Virus record (IMG/VR): IMGVR_UViG_3300010372_000003
Span: 1 to 39,750 of that record
DNA: 39,750 bases
Reading direction: 5' to 3' (one strand)
DNA from: a virus
Shown: one piece after another, positions 27,988 to 36,850 of the stretch
Numbering within the stretch: the stretch's first letter is position 1
How the letters are laid out: each line of letters starts with the position of its first letter
Made by a program: the position numbers and the translations under genes
Notes under the pieces: model-generated
Databases searched by the model: none
The model's input: only the letters and a program-made list of their open reading frames with translations
Told to the model about the DNA's origin: nothing

Positions 27988-30900
27988 TCAGACTGGCGGC
28001 GCGCTGTCGTCGTCCATGTAGATTCGTGCGTCGTAGTTGACAGCGGTGACTTCTACGGTGTCGCCGCTTGGCGTGATCTCAGTGACCAATACCGGGTAGC
28101 TCCACGTTGTAGTGGAGCCGAAGATCACATGGGTTGGTTCAGTTGCAGATGCTTGCGTGACTGGATCGAAATCTAGCGATCCAGCAATCTCTGCTGTGAA
28201 ATCGTCAATCCGTGTTGCCGGGAATGGCCCGCAGAGTGTGCCGTCTGTGCGGCGCAGCCCGATCACATGAGATGCTGATGGATTCCATTGAAGCGGTTCT
28301 GAAACGCGCAGGAGATATCCACCCGGCACTACTGTAGCAGAATTCAGAATGGCTGACTGCCCATATCCTGGCACGTCGTCGGACAAAGCGCAGAAGCTCA
28401 GATACCGGCTGTTGAGCGCATCCCATTCCGTGCTGAAGGAGTACGTCTTGCGCCGGTACGCATCAATGCGACGCTGCCGCATACCGAATCGCCATGCTTT
28501 CGTGCGGTCGGTGATTCCGTCTGCTTCGATCTTGCGAACACGCAGCCCAGCATCGCCTGGCAGCCGGCATTCGACAATCTCTTTCACCCATGTCTGCGAG
28601 TCGATGTACTCGACATCCACGCCGTCATAGTCGTCTGGATCGTATGAAATGAACTGGCGCGACAGCGCGCTCGTCATGTTCTGCGGTGTGTACAGGTGCT
28701 CGAAGGTGATGCGCGGCTCATCACGCACCGGTCGGATGCGGCCATCGTCAATGGTCAGGTCGGCATAACCGGCCTTGAGCGCGTCGCTGATCACCTCACG
28801 CACGGTCGTCTGATCGCCAACCACAAAGTCAAAGTAGTCCTGGCGCGTATCCCAGATGGCGCCAAGTCGGGCCAGTTCGTCTGTGTCGATGTCTGCCGTT
28901 GAATAACCGATGTCAGAGCAGACATGGCGCACCCACGCCTCGATTGAGCGCGTGGCAACACCGCCTAGCTTGCGGGTGGCAACGATGTTGATCTGGTTCT
29001 CGGTGCTGGAGCCGATTGAATCAGAACCTGCGATCTTGACGGCCATCGTGGTGACGCCTGCGTATGACGATGGCGCAGAAAGCAGTGAGCGCAAGCCGTA
29101 CCACTCAAGCCGGTCCATGTTCTTCACGTCAGTCTGCTCCACCCCCACGCGACGCAAGCGAACCTCGACGTTCTCAAGTTGCGAAGGCAGCGTGATCGCG
29201 TATGTGTAGCCAAGCTGGTCACGCGAAGCGGCAGACACTGAGAACGATTGAGATGTCCATGCGCCGCCATTGCTGCGCCACTGAAGCTCCCATGTTTTCG
29301 TGCGGGCATCAATTCCGCCATCGTCATTCATGTATCCGATGCCTTGCGGCGCGAACACATCGAACTCGATGCTGTCGGTCTTCTCGTTGCGAGGCGTGGC
29401 CTTGAATGGCCCAAGCCATCCGCCCACAACCTGATACTGATCAAATTCAATCCGAACGTTTGGCGTCTCGACATCAGAGACGAACCCAGACCATGCTGGA
29501 TCATCTGAGCCGTCAGGCTTCAACCTCTGGAATGTCCACCCGATTGTGGCCGTCACAGGCAGACCACCGGCATCAAGAATCGTTCCTGTGATGATGCTGG
29601 TGATGCGGTACTCCGTAGCTGTGTAGACGCCAGAACGGTTGCGGGCTTTCTGAACTTCGACATTCGACCATACACCAGGTGGAAGCGACGCGGCCTTCTG
29701 CCACGAATACGTTGTTTCACCGGTTTCATCGACCTCTTCGGTCCACTTGTCCATGGTCAGCTCGTCGTATGACTGCGTTGCGGTTCCTGTCGCGTAGGTT
29801 GGCGCTGCGCCGAACACTGGTTCGTAGTAGCCGCCAAGGTAGATGTTTGCGCCGCTGAACGGCGACGACTCAGTGAGCTTGATGACGCCGCCTGTGTGCG
29901 AAGCCACAATTCCGCCAATCTGGGAATTGATGTCGGCAACCAATGCGTCGGCGTCAGCGTAGTCCTGATCCAGAATCACATCGAACGCACCAATCTGTAG
30001 CGTAATGGGCGATGCTAGGAAGGCAAGAGGCGACACCTTCACAGCTGTGATGCTGGATGGCGTACCGGCAACTGACACTGATGTGGTGATGGTGTTGACT
30101 CTGTATTGACCATCGCTGACGCCATAGATCAGTAGGACATCGCCAGCCGACAAACCAAGATCGCCAAACGACCCGCGCAAATAGTCTCGGTTTCTGTTGG
30201 AGTACGCCCCACCACCGTCAACGATCTCAACCGTGCGGATGCGTGCCACGATGCTGACAAGGGATCCGACCTCCCAATCTTGAGGCGCGACACCAGCGCC
30301 TGCCGGAATAGAGATTGAGTTGCCGTCCACGACATACGATGTCGCGCTGGCAAATGGCGTCCCGGATGTGCCAGCCGTCAGGCGCAGACCAGATGAGCCG
30401 CGAGTGCTTCCGACTTCCGGCGCGTTGTGCCAGTTGCGGTGCGCTGGGTTGGCAGACACGTCAGCACCAGGCTGGAAAATCTCATACTCGGCAACGTCTG
30501 TCAGGTCATTGATGCGCGTTTCACCAATGCGGATATCGCTGGCATTGATCGCGAACTCACCACGGCCAACGCACAGCAGCACTTCCAGCGCCTGCTTAGT
30601 TGGCGAAGTGAACCAGCGCCGAGGCTGAACCAGGTAGTCCGGATAAATCTTGTGCCGGCCTGCAATCTCAGGGATGACTCCGTTCAGCTTTGGCGTGTTG
30701 GCCTCGAGCGAGGCTTCTGTAAGGCTGTTTCCCTGCTGTCCTGCCGTAGATCGCGGAACCTTTGGCTTTAGCAGAACCGCAGAGACAGCGACAGCGGCAA
30801 CAACCGCAATGATTACCCATGTGAACGGGTCGAAGCCACGCGCCAATGGCCTGACCTCGATGTCCACGCCATCGCATTGCAGGTTGCACCAATCACTCGG

Positions 30901-31071
30901 ATAAATCTGCCGGCCATTAACGAACACTGCCACGGGCTGCGCCTCTGAGGCTGGGTCATACGATGGGCAGTTCTTCGCCAGCCAGTCATGCAGCGTACCG
31001 CCATCGACCACATGAGTCTCAATCGGCTCACCTGGTAGGGTTGACGGATAGACCTTAATCGTCGCTGTCAT
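27988..31071 (-). CDS. Tail tip attachment protein (lambda J / TipJ-like)
   Basis: 1027 residues. Central hub of the tail tip and host-specificity protein. N-terminal 100 residues include an MTATIKVYPSTLPGEP start and one hydrophobic segment (WVIIAVVAAVAVSAVLL); then LNGVIPEIAGRHKIYPDYLVQPRRW and LLCVGRGEFAINASDIRIGETRI, typical of TipJ, and a C-terminal half with baseplate-hub-like domains (IEAWVRHVCSDIGYSTADIDTDEL, TTVREVISDALKAGYADL). It follows the NlpC/P60 gene with a 17-base overlap. Confidence 0.92.
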   Translation of the reverse strand: MTATIKVYPSTLPGEPIETHVVDGGTLHDWLAKNCPSYDPASEAQPVAVFVNGRQIYPSDWCNLQCDGVDIEVRPLARGFDPFTWVIIAVVAAVAVSAVLLKPKVPRSTAGQQGNSLTEASLEANTPKLNGVIPEIAGRHKIYPDYLVQPRRWFTSPTKQALEVLLCVGRGEFAINASDIRIGETRINDLTDVAEYEIFQPGADVSANPAHRNWHNAPEVGSTRGSSGLRLTAGTSGTPFASATSYVVDGNSISIPAGAGVAPQDWEVGSLVSIVARIRTVEIVDGGGAYSNRNRDYLRGSFGDLGLSAGDVLLIYGVSDGQYRVNTITTSVSVAGTPSSITAVKVSPLAFLASPITLQIGAFDVILDQDYADADALVADINSQIGGIVASHTGGVIKLTESSPFSGANIYLGGYYEPVFGAAPTYATGTATQSYDELTMDKWTEEVDETGETTYSWQKAASLPPGVWSNVEVQKARNRSGVYTATEYRITSIITGTILDAGGLPVTATIGWTFQRLKPDGSDDPAWSGFVSDVETPNVRIEFDQYQVVGGWLGPFKATPRNEKTDSIEFDVFAPQGIGYMNDDGGIDARTKTWELQWRSNGGAWTSQSFSVSAASRDQLGYTYAITLPSQLENVEVRLRRVGVEQTDVKNMDRLEWYGLRSLLSAPSSYAGVTTMAVKIAGSDSIGSSTENQINIVATRKLGGVATRSIEAWVRHVCSDIGYSTADIDTDELARLGAIWDTRQDYFDFVVGDQTTVREVISDALKAGYADLTIDDGRIRPVRDEPRITFEHLYTPQNMTSALSRQFISYDPDDYDGVDVEYIDSQTWVKEIVECRLPGDAGLRVRKIEADGITDRTKAWRFGMRQRRIDAYRRKTYSFSTEWDALNSRYLSFCALSDDVPGYGQSAILNSATVVPGGYLLRVSEPLQWNPSASHVIGLRRTDGTLCGPFPATRIDDFTAEIAGSLDFDPVTQASATEPTHVIFGSTTTWSYPVLVTEITPSGDTVEVTAVNYDARIYMDDDSAPPV

Positions 31072-31441
31072 GGAATGTGACCTTGTTGTGTTGTCGTTCG
31101 TAGTCAGGAAGCCATCTCCAACTCACACCGCGGCCATCGTCTGAGTCGATGACGGCCAGCCTTCCATCCACCTCGATCACGATGGCGGCATGGATGCACA
31201 GGCGGCCACGCCAAACGAATACGATTGTTCCGGGCCGGATGTTTCGAGTCTCTATGAACCCGGTGGCAAAGAACTCATGAGCAGCGCCTGTCAGAGCGCG
31301 CTTGTCCTTCACATCGGCATAGCTTGGCAACTCATCGCCACGGATGGCCTTGCGGATGATCCTGACAAGCCCCCAGCAGTCGCAGCCCGTCACGTCCCTG
31401 CCGAATGGAACGTAAGGGATGCGCAGCCAATGGTCGATCAT
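31055..31441 (-). CDS. NlpC/P60-family tail peptidase
   Basis: 128 residues from ATG 31441 (MIDHWLRIPYVPFGRDVTGC), in an ATGA overlap. The catalytic Cys is in GCDCWGLVR and the His in LCIHAAIVIEVDG, as in lambda K-like tail proteins. It probably opens peptidoglycan during DNA entry or takes part in tip assembly. Usual place: just upstream of the tip gene. Confidence 0.88.
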   Translation of the reverse strand: MIDHWLRIPYVPFGRDVTGCDCWGLVRIIRKAIRGDELPSYADVKDKRALTGAAHEFFATGFIETRNIRPGTIVFVWRGRLCIHAAIVIEVDGRLAVIDSDDGRGVSWRWLPDYERQHNKVTFHDSDD

Positions 31442-31926
31442 CGGAAATACTTCAAGCCTGGCGCGAAGTCGGCTGTATAGAAGTTTCGCGGCCATGCGGT
31501 GTTGATGAGGTCGAAGAAGGCCGCGTTCAGTTGAACGGCAGAGCCTTGCATCGAGCCATCACGCACGACAAAGCGCAGCGGTCGGGCAGCCGGCGCGCTC
31601 TTGTCGCTTGCCAGGTAGTGCCTGAATGTCAGGCGGATCATCGCGCCAGCATCCAGTGCGGCATCAATCAAACGCTGCGCCTCGCCGGTCACGTTGTCGA
31701 TGGCGAAGGTCAGCACTTGCGTTCCGCTTGTGTCTCGCTTCGGCAGCGCCACGTCGATTCCTGCGGCAATGAACGTCAGCGTGCGGTCATCCTCTGTCAC
31801 GCATGTGTGGTTCTCGAAGCCGTTGCAGATCAGCACTGGAGCGGCCCATGCTGAGCACGTCAGCTCAAGCGTTGGGATGACGACATCATTGCCACCGCTG
31901 GCAAAGACTGACTCAAGGATGGTCAT
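31438..31926 (-). CDS. Tail tip protein (DUF1833-like)
   Basis: 162 residues from ATG 31926, chosen for its ATGA overlap. Beta-rich: IPTLELTCSAWAAPVLICNGFENHTCVTEDDRTLTFIAAGIDVALPKRDTSGTQVLTFAIDNVTGEAQRLIDAAL, matching the layout of DUF1833 proteins found between the tape measure and the tip. It likely forms part of the tail-tip hub (lambda L-like position). Confidence 0.78.
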   Translation of the reverse strand: MTILESVFASGGNDVVIPTLELTCSAWAAPVLICNGFENHTCVTEDDRTLTFIAAGIDVALPKRDTSGTQVLTFAIDNVTGEAQRLIDAALDAGAMIRLTFRHYLASDKSAPAARPLRFVVRDGSMQGSAVQLNAAFFDLINTAWPRNFYTADFAPGLKYFR

Positions 31927-32381
31927 GCGGGCCACTCCTGATTCATGGCCTTGTCGAAGATGTCAGGCATGAAGATGTAAGGCGATGCGAACTCAGACCA
32001 GCCCTGCGCAAGCGTATGACGCTCACGGATTTCAAGCTGCGCCGTGATCTGCCAATGGCCGCGACCGATCAACTCAGGGCCTGAGTACATGTCGGCAAAA
32101 CGCGCCTCGTACTCTTGCAGGCCAACAGGCGTGCTCAGTCTGACGTTGAACCACTCCGCGCCGTCCGCCGTCTGCCAGCGAAACCACGCCTCAAACAGCT
32201 GAGCCTGCTGCTCTGTGAAGATCCACGACACCGAGGCGATGGTCGGGACTGATGTGTAGATGCGCCGCTGACGTGCCCGGCCTGATTGAAGCTCAGAGCG
32301 CATCAGAGGGCTGGCATGGTTCAGCCCGTAGCCACTGCGCAGAGGCAGAGGCAAGTCCACAGGGAAATCAAGCGTCGCCAT
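31923..32381 (-). CDS. Minor tail protein at tape measure-tip boundary
   Basis: 152 residues, MATLDFPVDLPLPLRSGYGLN.... The segment MRSELQSGRARQRRIYTSVPTIASVSWIFTEQQAQLFEAWFRW is characteristic of a family of tail proteins that follow the tape measure and are placed like lambda M. The last part is beta-rich. ATG overlaps the tape-measure stop as TGATG. Confidence 0.75.
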   Translation of the reverse strand: MATLDFPVDLPLPLRSGYGLNHASPLMRSELQSGRARQRRIYTSVPTIASVSWIFTEQQAQLFEAWFRWQTADGAEWFNVRLSTPVGLQEYEARFADMYSGPELIGRGHWQITAQLEIRERHTLAQGWSEFASPYIFMPDIFDKAMNQEWPA

Positions 32382-34516
32382 CAGTAGCCCCTACGTTGCA
32401 GGCCGAAAGCCTGGCGGATTGCCTTTGAGCGCGGGCCATCGCCCATGATGTCTGCCACGAACACATCCAGCTCACGCTGTCCGTTGTTCATGCGCTCTCG
32501 TGTCTGCCCTGCTCTGCTCTTGTCTTCGATCATGTTGACTGTGACGTTTCCGCCGCCGAGCTTGTGATTTGGCACGATGGCGCCGGATGTATTGGGGACG
32601 AACAGTTCAGCGCCGCGCTCACCGACCAGATACGGCTTGCCGTCAGAGACCGGTCCGCCAGTTGCGCGTGCGGCTGCGGCAGATGCTGACAGGCCAGCAA
32701 TGGTCACGGCCATAGGCTGCGCTACAGCCTGCGCTGCAATCATGGCCTCTGGAGCCAAAGCCGGTCCGACAATTGGAATAGCAGCCGTCGCCGCAAACGC
32801 ATTGAGTCCTGCCATTGTCGCCATTGCTTGGGCCTCAAAACCAAGAGCCGTGGCTGCTGTTGCCGCAGTGGTCTTGCCGACCATCATCTGCACCAGCTGA
32901 TAGGCGATCCACTGCGCGGCCATCTGCCCCAGCGCATTGACGACAGACCGCGCCATGCCTTCGGCCAGGCCTGAGATTGACTCGCCCAGGCTCTCCGAGT
33001 CGAAAATCATTTTCTCGAACGCGTTGCCGAACTGGCTGGAGAAGTTCTTCACAACGTTGCCGGCCAACTCGTCAAAGCTGGTCATGGCTTCTTCTGCTGA
33101 CTCCAGCCACTTCTCCCAATAGCCTTCCTCGACAGGCTGCGCCATTGCCTTGTTGAATTCCTCTTGGGTGATAAGCCCCTCACCAAGAAGCTCAAAATAC
33201 TTGGCTTCCTGCTCTGCCCTTATCTCGTTGTCGCTCATCAGCGACCGGCGCAGAGATACGGCTTCTCTCTCAAGCTCAAGGTATCGCTCCATCAGATCGA
33301 CGTTTGGCATCGGCCCGACGAATGGCGCCTCCTCTTTTTCCTTGCTGGCGCGAGCAGATGATGCACGCGGCGTCTTTGCTGATGTTGTTTTGCCAGGAGG
33401 AGACCATGCACCCACGGTCGGAACATTGCCAAGCAGGCGCGGGTCAACAAAGCCGGCACCACGAACACCAGAGCCTGTGCCAATGATCTTGTTGCGCGCA
33501 TTGATGACTGCCGCTGTGTCTTTGTCAACCTGGGCGCGTGCTGCGGCAGCGTCAGCCTTCATCATTCGGCCAATCTCGGCGGCCTGCGCGAAGTCGCCGC
33601 GCATCACAGCAGCCGCTTGCGCTCCAATGCCGCCGATCTCATTGCCGATCTGCTTGAGCACATACGACACGTTCAGGCCAAGCGCCGTCACAGTCTCAAA
33701 CACTGTGGCGATGCCGGAGGCAACAGTTGACACAGCAGAACCCTGGTCTGCAACTGACTTCATCTGATTGCCGACCTCGACAAGCGACGGAATCAGCGCG
33801 GTGGCAAGCTCATTTCGGACGCCGACTGCAAGCCCCCGAAACTCGTCCATCTGTCGAGAAAGTTCCTTTGCAGCGTAGATGGTCTGATCGCTCATGATCT
33901 GCCCGGTCTGCGCGGCAGCATCACCCAGGGCCGTCATTTCCTTCCCGCCATCGCGAAGCAGCGGGATCAGAGCCGTGGTGTCAGACGCCATCGACTCAAG
34001 ATAGAAGCTCATCTGCTCTTGCGACAAGCCAGCCTTTTCGAGCGTATCGACGTAGAGCTGCAAAGCCTGCGGGCCTGACAGGTTGCGGAAGGCGTCAGCG
34101 GTGATACCGACCTTGGGCGCGACCTGCTCGAAGAAGTCCTTCATGCCGCCGCCACCGGTCTGGACGAACTCGCCCACCTTCTCGCGGAAGTCCTTGAAGA
34201 TGTCTCCCAGCTTGTCCTGCTCGATGCCGACAGTCTTGGCGCCGGCTGCGAAGCGTTGGAACTCCTGCGCGCCAGCACCGCTGATGTTGGCGAGGTTGCT
34301 GATCTCCTTGGCAGAGTTGGCCGCGCTCACGACCATTGCAGCGATGGCGCCACCGGCAGCGGTTGCGGCCATGCCGATCTTCTGGCCCATCTCCGAGAAG
34401 GCTTTGTCGATGGCCTCGGCGCGCTTCTTGGCGATGCTCTCGGCGCGCTTCGTGTCAGTCTCGAAGCTCGACGTGTTCATGAGCAACGAGACAACGATGC
34501 TTCCTGCTGTTGCCAT
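32381..34516 (-). CDS. Tail tape measure protein
   Basis: 711 residues from ATG 34516 (MATAGSIVVSLLMNTSSFET). Sets tail length and may help DNA entry. Long helical N-terminal half (KRAESIAKKRAEAIDKAFSEMGQKIG), Gly/Ala-rich hydrophobic stretches around residues 50-75 and 590-650, and the C-terminal GGPVSDGKPYLVGERGAELFVPNTSG motif typical of tape measures. By the usual 1.5 angstrom per residue, a tail near 105 nm is expected. Follows the G/GT chaperone genes. Confidence 0.94.
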   Translation of the reverse strand: MATAGSIVVSLLMNTSSFETDTKRAESIAKKRAEAIDKAFSEMGQKIGMAATAAGGAIAAMVVSAANSAKEISNLANISGAGAQEFQRFAAGAKTVGIEQDKLGDIFKDFREKVGEFVQTGGGGMKDFFEQVAPKVGITADAFRNLSGPQALQLYVDTLEKAGLSQEQMSFYLESMASDTTALIPLLRDGGKEMTALGDAAAQTGQIMSDQTIYAAKELSRQMDEFRGLAVGVRNELATALIPSLVEVGNQMKSVADQGSAVSTVASGIATVFETVTALGLNVSYVLKQIGNEIGGIGAQAAAVMRGDFAQAAEIGRMMKADAAAARAQVDKDTAAVINARNKIIGTGSGVRGAGFVDPRLLGNVPTVGAWSPPGKTTSAKTPRASSARASKEKEEAPFVGPMPNVDLMERYLELEREAVSLRRSLMSDNEIRAEQEAKYFELLGEGLITQEEFNKAMAQPVEEGYWEKWLESAEEAMTSFDELAGNVVKNFSSQFGNAFEKMIFDSESLGESISGLAEGMARSVVNALGQMAAQWIAYQLVQMMVGKTTAATAATALGFEAQAMATMAGLNAFAATAAIPIVGPALAPEAMIAAQAVAQPMAVTIAGLSASAAAARATGGPVSDGKPYLVGERGAELFVPNTSGAIVPNHKLGGGNVTVNMIEDKSRAGQTRERMNNGQRELDVFVADIMGDGPRSKAIRQAFGLQRRGY

Positions 34517-34524
34517 TTGTTTCC

Positions 34525-35129
34525 TTATTTGATGCCGAGGGCGCGCAATGTCTTGATGTCGGACTGAGAGAAGTCCTCTTGCCATGCAGGCGGATGCAGC
34601 CAGTCCAGCTTCTCTTGGATGTCGCCGCCAGCCATTGAATGGCTGATCAAAGCCGCCGGCCTGTGGAAGCGGTGGAAGTCATCGAAAGGGTGCGCTCTGT
34701 AGAACGTGATCCAGTCGCGGAACTCGCGCCGGGTCATCTTGGCCTTGAGTTCTCCGACCGTCTTGCCAAGCGCAAGGGCGAGGACATGCCAGAAATGCGC
34801 CTCGCCCTTCTCCGTTACGGCTTTCCCGACGATCCGCCGTTGACCTCCAGCACGGCAGAGAAAATCGCGTTCAGTGGCTTGGTCTTGAGGGTCAGGGCCT
34901 TGTCGTAGCTCATCGCCGCAGTGCCGTCAGGATTGACCACACACGCCGCGATCAGCTTGGCAGCAGCGCCCGCCCGCACGTCCTCATCAGCCGAAGACGT
35001 GAGCGCGTGGAAGCGGATGAAATCGACGGCCGGCAGTTCCTTGAACCAAAGCTCTACCGTCTTGCCGCCAACATCCACGTCACGCTTGTGGAGGTCCGAT
35101 CCTGCAAACAGAGACTCGTCAAGCATCAT
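34525..35129 (-). CDS. Tail assembly chaperone GT fusion (programmed -1 frameshift)
   Basis: Made when ribosomes slip back one base at GGGAAAG (34821-34827, minus strand), the same heptamer as in lambda G/GT. After the slip the frame stays open through AHFWHVLALALGKTVGEL and MTRREFRDWITFYRAHP to 34525, giving about 201 residues. The T part binds the tail tube and the G part coats the tape measure during assembly. The T frame has no good independent ribosome site. Confidence 0.85.
34815..35129 (-). CDS. Tail assembly chaperone G
   Basis: 104 residues from ATG 35129 (overlapping the tail tube stop as TGATG), ending SSGKP four codons or so after the slippery site. Contains VDVGGKTVELWFKELPAVDFIRFHAL and a helical second half, as in lambda G-like proteins. 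It binds the tape measure and keeps it soluble until the tube polymerises. Confidence 0.83.
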   Translation of the reverse strand: MMLDESLFAGSDLHKRDVDVGGKTVELWFKELPAVDFIRFHALTSSADEDVRAGAAAKLIAACVVNPDGTAAMSYDKALTLKTKPLNAIFSAVLEVNGGSSGKP

Positions 35130-35599
35130 CAGGCCTTCCACGTCGGCACAACAGCGCCAGAGCGTTGCAGGGTCAGGGTGCCACGGACAACCTCGTTCGT
35201 GGCAATGTCCAGGGCCACATCGGAGATGTAGGCAGTGAAAGCAACCGAGGTACGGCCCGTCGGGGCAGTCAGGGATCCGGACGCATAGGTGGGATCGGCC
35301 GTGCCGTCTGACAGGCAGATCATCCAGTTCATCGACACGCCCGAAGCCTTCAACTCGAACAGGCGCTTGTGGCTGGCCTCGCTTGGGTTCAGCACGAACG
35401 GCACCGACACTTGGCCAGGATTGGCGAGGCCGCGCACATAGGTGCGGTCATCGATGTTGTCCAGGCAGGTTGTGTCGATCTGGTCAGCAGCGCCGCCCAG
35501 TCCGGTGATTCCGGTGGGACAGGCCATCTTGACCATTGCCGGGGTTGTCGCGGTGCTGTCCGCAAAGAAGAGTTCAGAGCCTTGGGTCTTGACCGACAT
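35129..35599 (-). CDS. Major tail tube protein
   Basis: 156 residues, MSVKTQGSELFFADSTATTP.... Beta-rich protein of the phage tail-tube fold: DRTYVRGLANPGQVSVPFVLNPSEASHKRLFEL and RTSVAFTAYISDVALDIATNEVVRGTLTLQRSG are typical of lambda V-like tubes. It forms the hexameric rings of the non-contractile tail. It begins 19 bases after a terminator-like hairpin, and the G chaperone gene overlaps its stop. Confidence 0.92.
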   Translation of the reverse strand: MSVKTQGSELFFADSTATTPAMVKMACPTGITGLGGAADQIDTTCLDNIDDRTYVRGLANPGQVSVPFVLNPSEASHKRLFELKASGVSMNWMICLSDGTADPTYASGSLTAPTGRTSVAFTAYISDVALDIATNEVVRGTLTLQRSGAVVPTWKA

Positions 35600-35617
35600 A
35601 ACGGTTCCTTTCAGACA

Positions 35618-35643
35618 TGAAAAAAGCCGCTCGAAGGCGGCTT
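35618..35643 (-). terminator. Terminator-like hairpin before the tail tube gene
   Basis: On the minus strand AAGCCGC pairs with GCGGCTT around six bases and runs into TTTTTT-type residues. It lies between the tail terminator gene (ends 35670) and the tail tube start (35599), the third such hairpin just ahead of an abundant structural protein. Confidence 0.75.
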
Positions 35644-35669
35644 GTGTGGGATTGGCGGGTGAGCTGGTG

Positions 35670-36026
35670 TCAGCGGCTCAGGAAGTAATCAAGTTGCAGC
35701 GCGATGCGGTACAGCTTCGTTTCAGGGTCGCGCTGGTTCAGTAGCAGGTTGGTGACGTTGCACTGCGCCTCAAGAGCGGTGCGCGCAGCGGATGCCAGCG
35801 ATGTGACGCCGGCAGATGTCGGGTGCCAGCAATCGACCTGCACCGTGAAGCGGTCATGCGTGGGCGTGCCGCTGAGCTGAATCTCGGGCGGTGCGCTCAC
35901 GATGAACCATGTGATGTAAGGCGCGGTCACGTCCAGCGGCGCATCCGCGTGCGGATAGATGCGGTTGCCGACGATGGCAGACACCGCCGTTGCCGCGCTC
36001 AGAATGGAGTAGATCGGTGGGAGCAT
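35670..36026 (-). CDS. Tail terminator protein (DUF3168 / gpU-like)
   Basis: 118 residues, MLPPIYSILSAATAVSAIVG.... The sequence APYITWFIVSAPPEIQLSGTPTHDRFTVQVDCWHPTSAGVTSLASAARTAL is the DUF3168 pattern: these proteins cap the finished tail tube and join it to the head. Usual length 115-140 residues. TGATG overlap with the gp10-like gene upstream. Confidence 0.88.
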   Translation of the reverse strand: MLPPIYSILSAATAVSAIVGNRIYPHADAPLDVTAPYITWFIVSAPPEIQLSGTPTHDRFTVQVDCWHPTSAGVTSLASAARTALEAQCNVTNLLLNQRDPETKLYRIALQLDYFLSR

Positions 36027-36535
36027 CAGCGGCCCTTGTTCTGGCGTGCCAGCTTGCGCACTATCCGGTCAATGGCAGCCTTCAACTCCACCTCCATCGT
36101 GGTCGCGGCCTGCTGCCGCTTGGTGTCAAACGCGGGGCGCAACCAGGGCTCGGCGGGCTGCTTGGCAGAGCCTGCCTCCATGATGAAAGCGATGTCGTTG
36201 GTTCGGATAGCCCTGCCTTTGCCGATCTTGTTGCCATTTTGGTGCGGGGCAGTGCGAACGGTCACAACGAACCGCTCCCCCTTGATCTGCGTGAGCTTGG
36301 TGCGCTTTGAAATGATGTGCTTTGCCGTGAAACCGGTGGCGTAGTTCTTCGAAGTGGCGCCAGGCGTATTGCCGCGAGCGATCATCTGCGCCTTGGCTTC
36401 GTCACGGATGATGTTTGCAGCCTTGCGCACAGCGAAGCGCACCGGCCCGCCTCCCTTGCTCACAAGTTCAGGCGGCAGGCTCTTGAGGGTGGCAAGCACG
36501 CCTTCCAGCCCTTCCATCTTGGTCACGACTTTCAT
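36026..36535 (-). CDS. HK97 gp10-family neck/tail completion protein
   Basis: 169 residues, MKVVTKMEGLEGVLATLKSL.... Typical features: a helical start, AVRKAANIIRDEAKAQMIA, then a basic middle and the C-terminal AFIMEAGSAKQPAEPWLRPAFDTKRQQA, a block found in HK97-gp10-like proteins that act at the head-tail joint. Directly upstream of the tail terminator, as expected. Confidence 0.9.
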   Translation of the reverse strand: MKVVTKMEGLEGVLATLKSLPPELVSKGGGPVRFAVRKAANIIRDEAKAQMIARGNTPGATSKNYATGFTAKHIISKRTKLTQIKGERFVVTVRTAPHQNGNKIGKGRAIRTNDIAFIMEAGSAKQPAEPWLRPAFDTKRQQAATTMEVELKAAIDRIVRKLARQNKGR

Positions 36536-36544
36536 GGCGCGTCC

Positions 36545-36850
36545 TCAGTGATCAACCACATTGACCATCACCTCGTACTCTTTCTTGCGCCCCGCCGATG
36601 TCGTGATGCGAAGCGTCATCTTGTACTTCTTGCCAGATGTGCCGCCGATCACCCAGAACTTGACGAACCCGCCTTGATGCGTCACATCCTGCGCGCCTGT
36701 ACCAAGCGAGACTTCCCCGGATACGCCATCAGGCAGAGTCACGGCTGCGCTTGCAATCGTGTCGCCCGTGAATTCGCTCAGATACGGGTTGATGTCAATG
36801 TCGTAGTCCTGCTCGTCCCAGGGTTGCTTCTCGAAGTTGGTGACGATCAT
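36545..36850 (-). CDS. Structural protein of unknown role, beta-sandwich-like
   Basis: 101 residues from ATG 36850 in an ATGA overlap; the frame upstream of it is a Gly/His/Arg-rich shadow of the repeat gene. MIVTNFEKQPWDEQDYDIDI... then DTIASAAVTLPDGVSGEVSLG and KYKMTLRITTSAGRKKEYEVMVNVVD, an alternating strand pattern like an Ig-type domain. Such proteins recur in head-tail regions of betaproteobacterial phages; their role is unclear. Confidence 0.65.
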   Translation of the reverse strand: MIVTNFEKQPWDEQDYDIDINPYLSEFTGDTIASAAVTLPDGVSGEVSLGTGAQDVTHQGGFVKFWVIGGTSGKKYKMTLRITTSAGRKKEYEVMVNVVDH

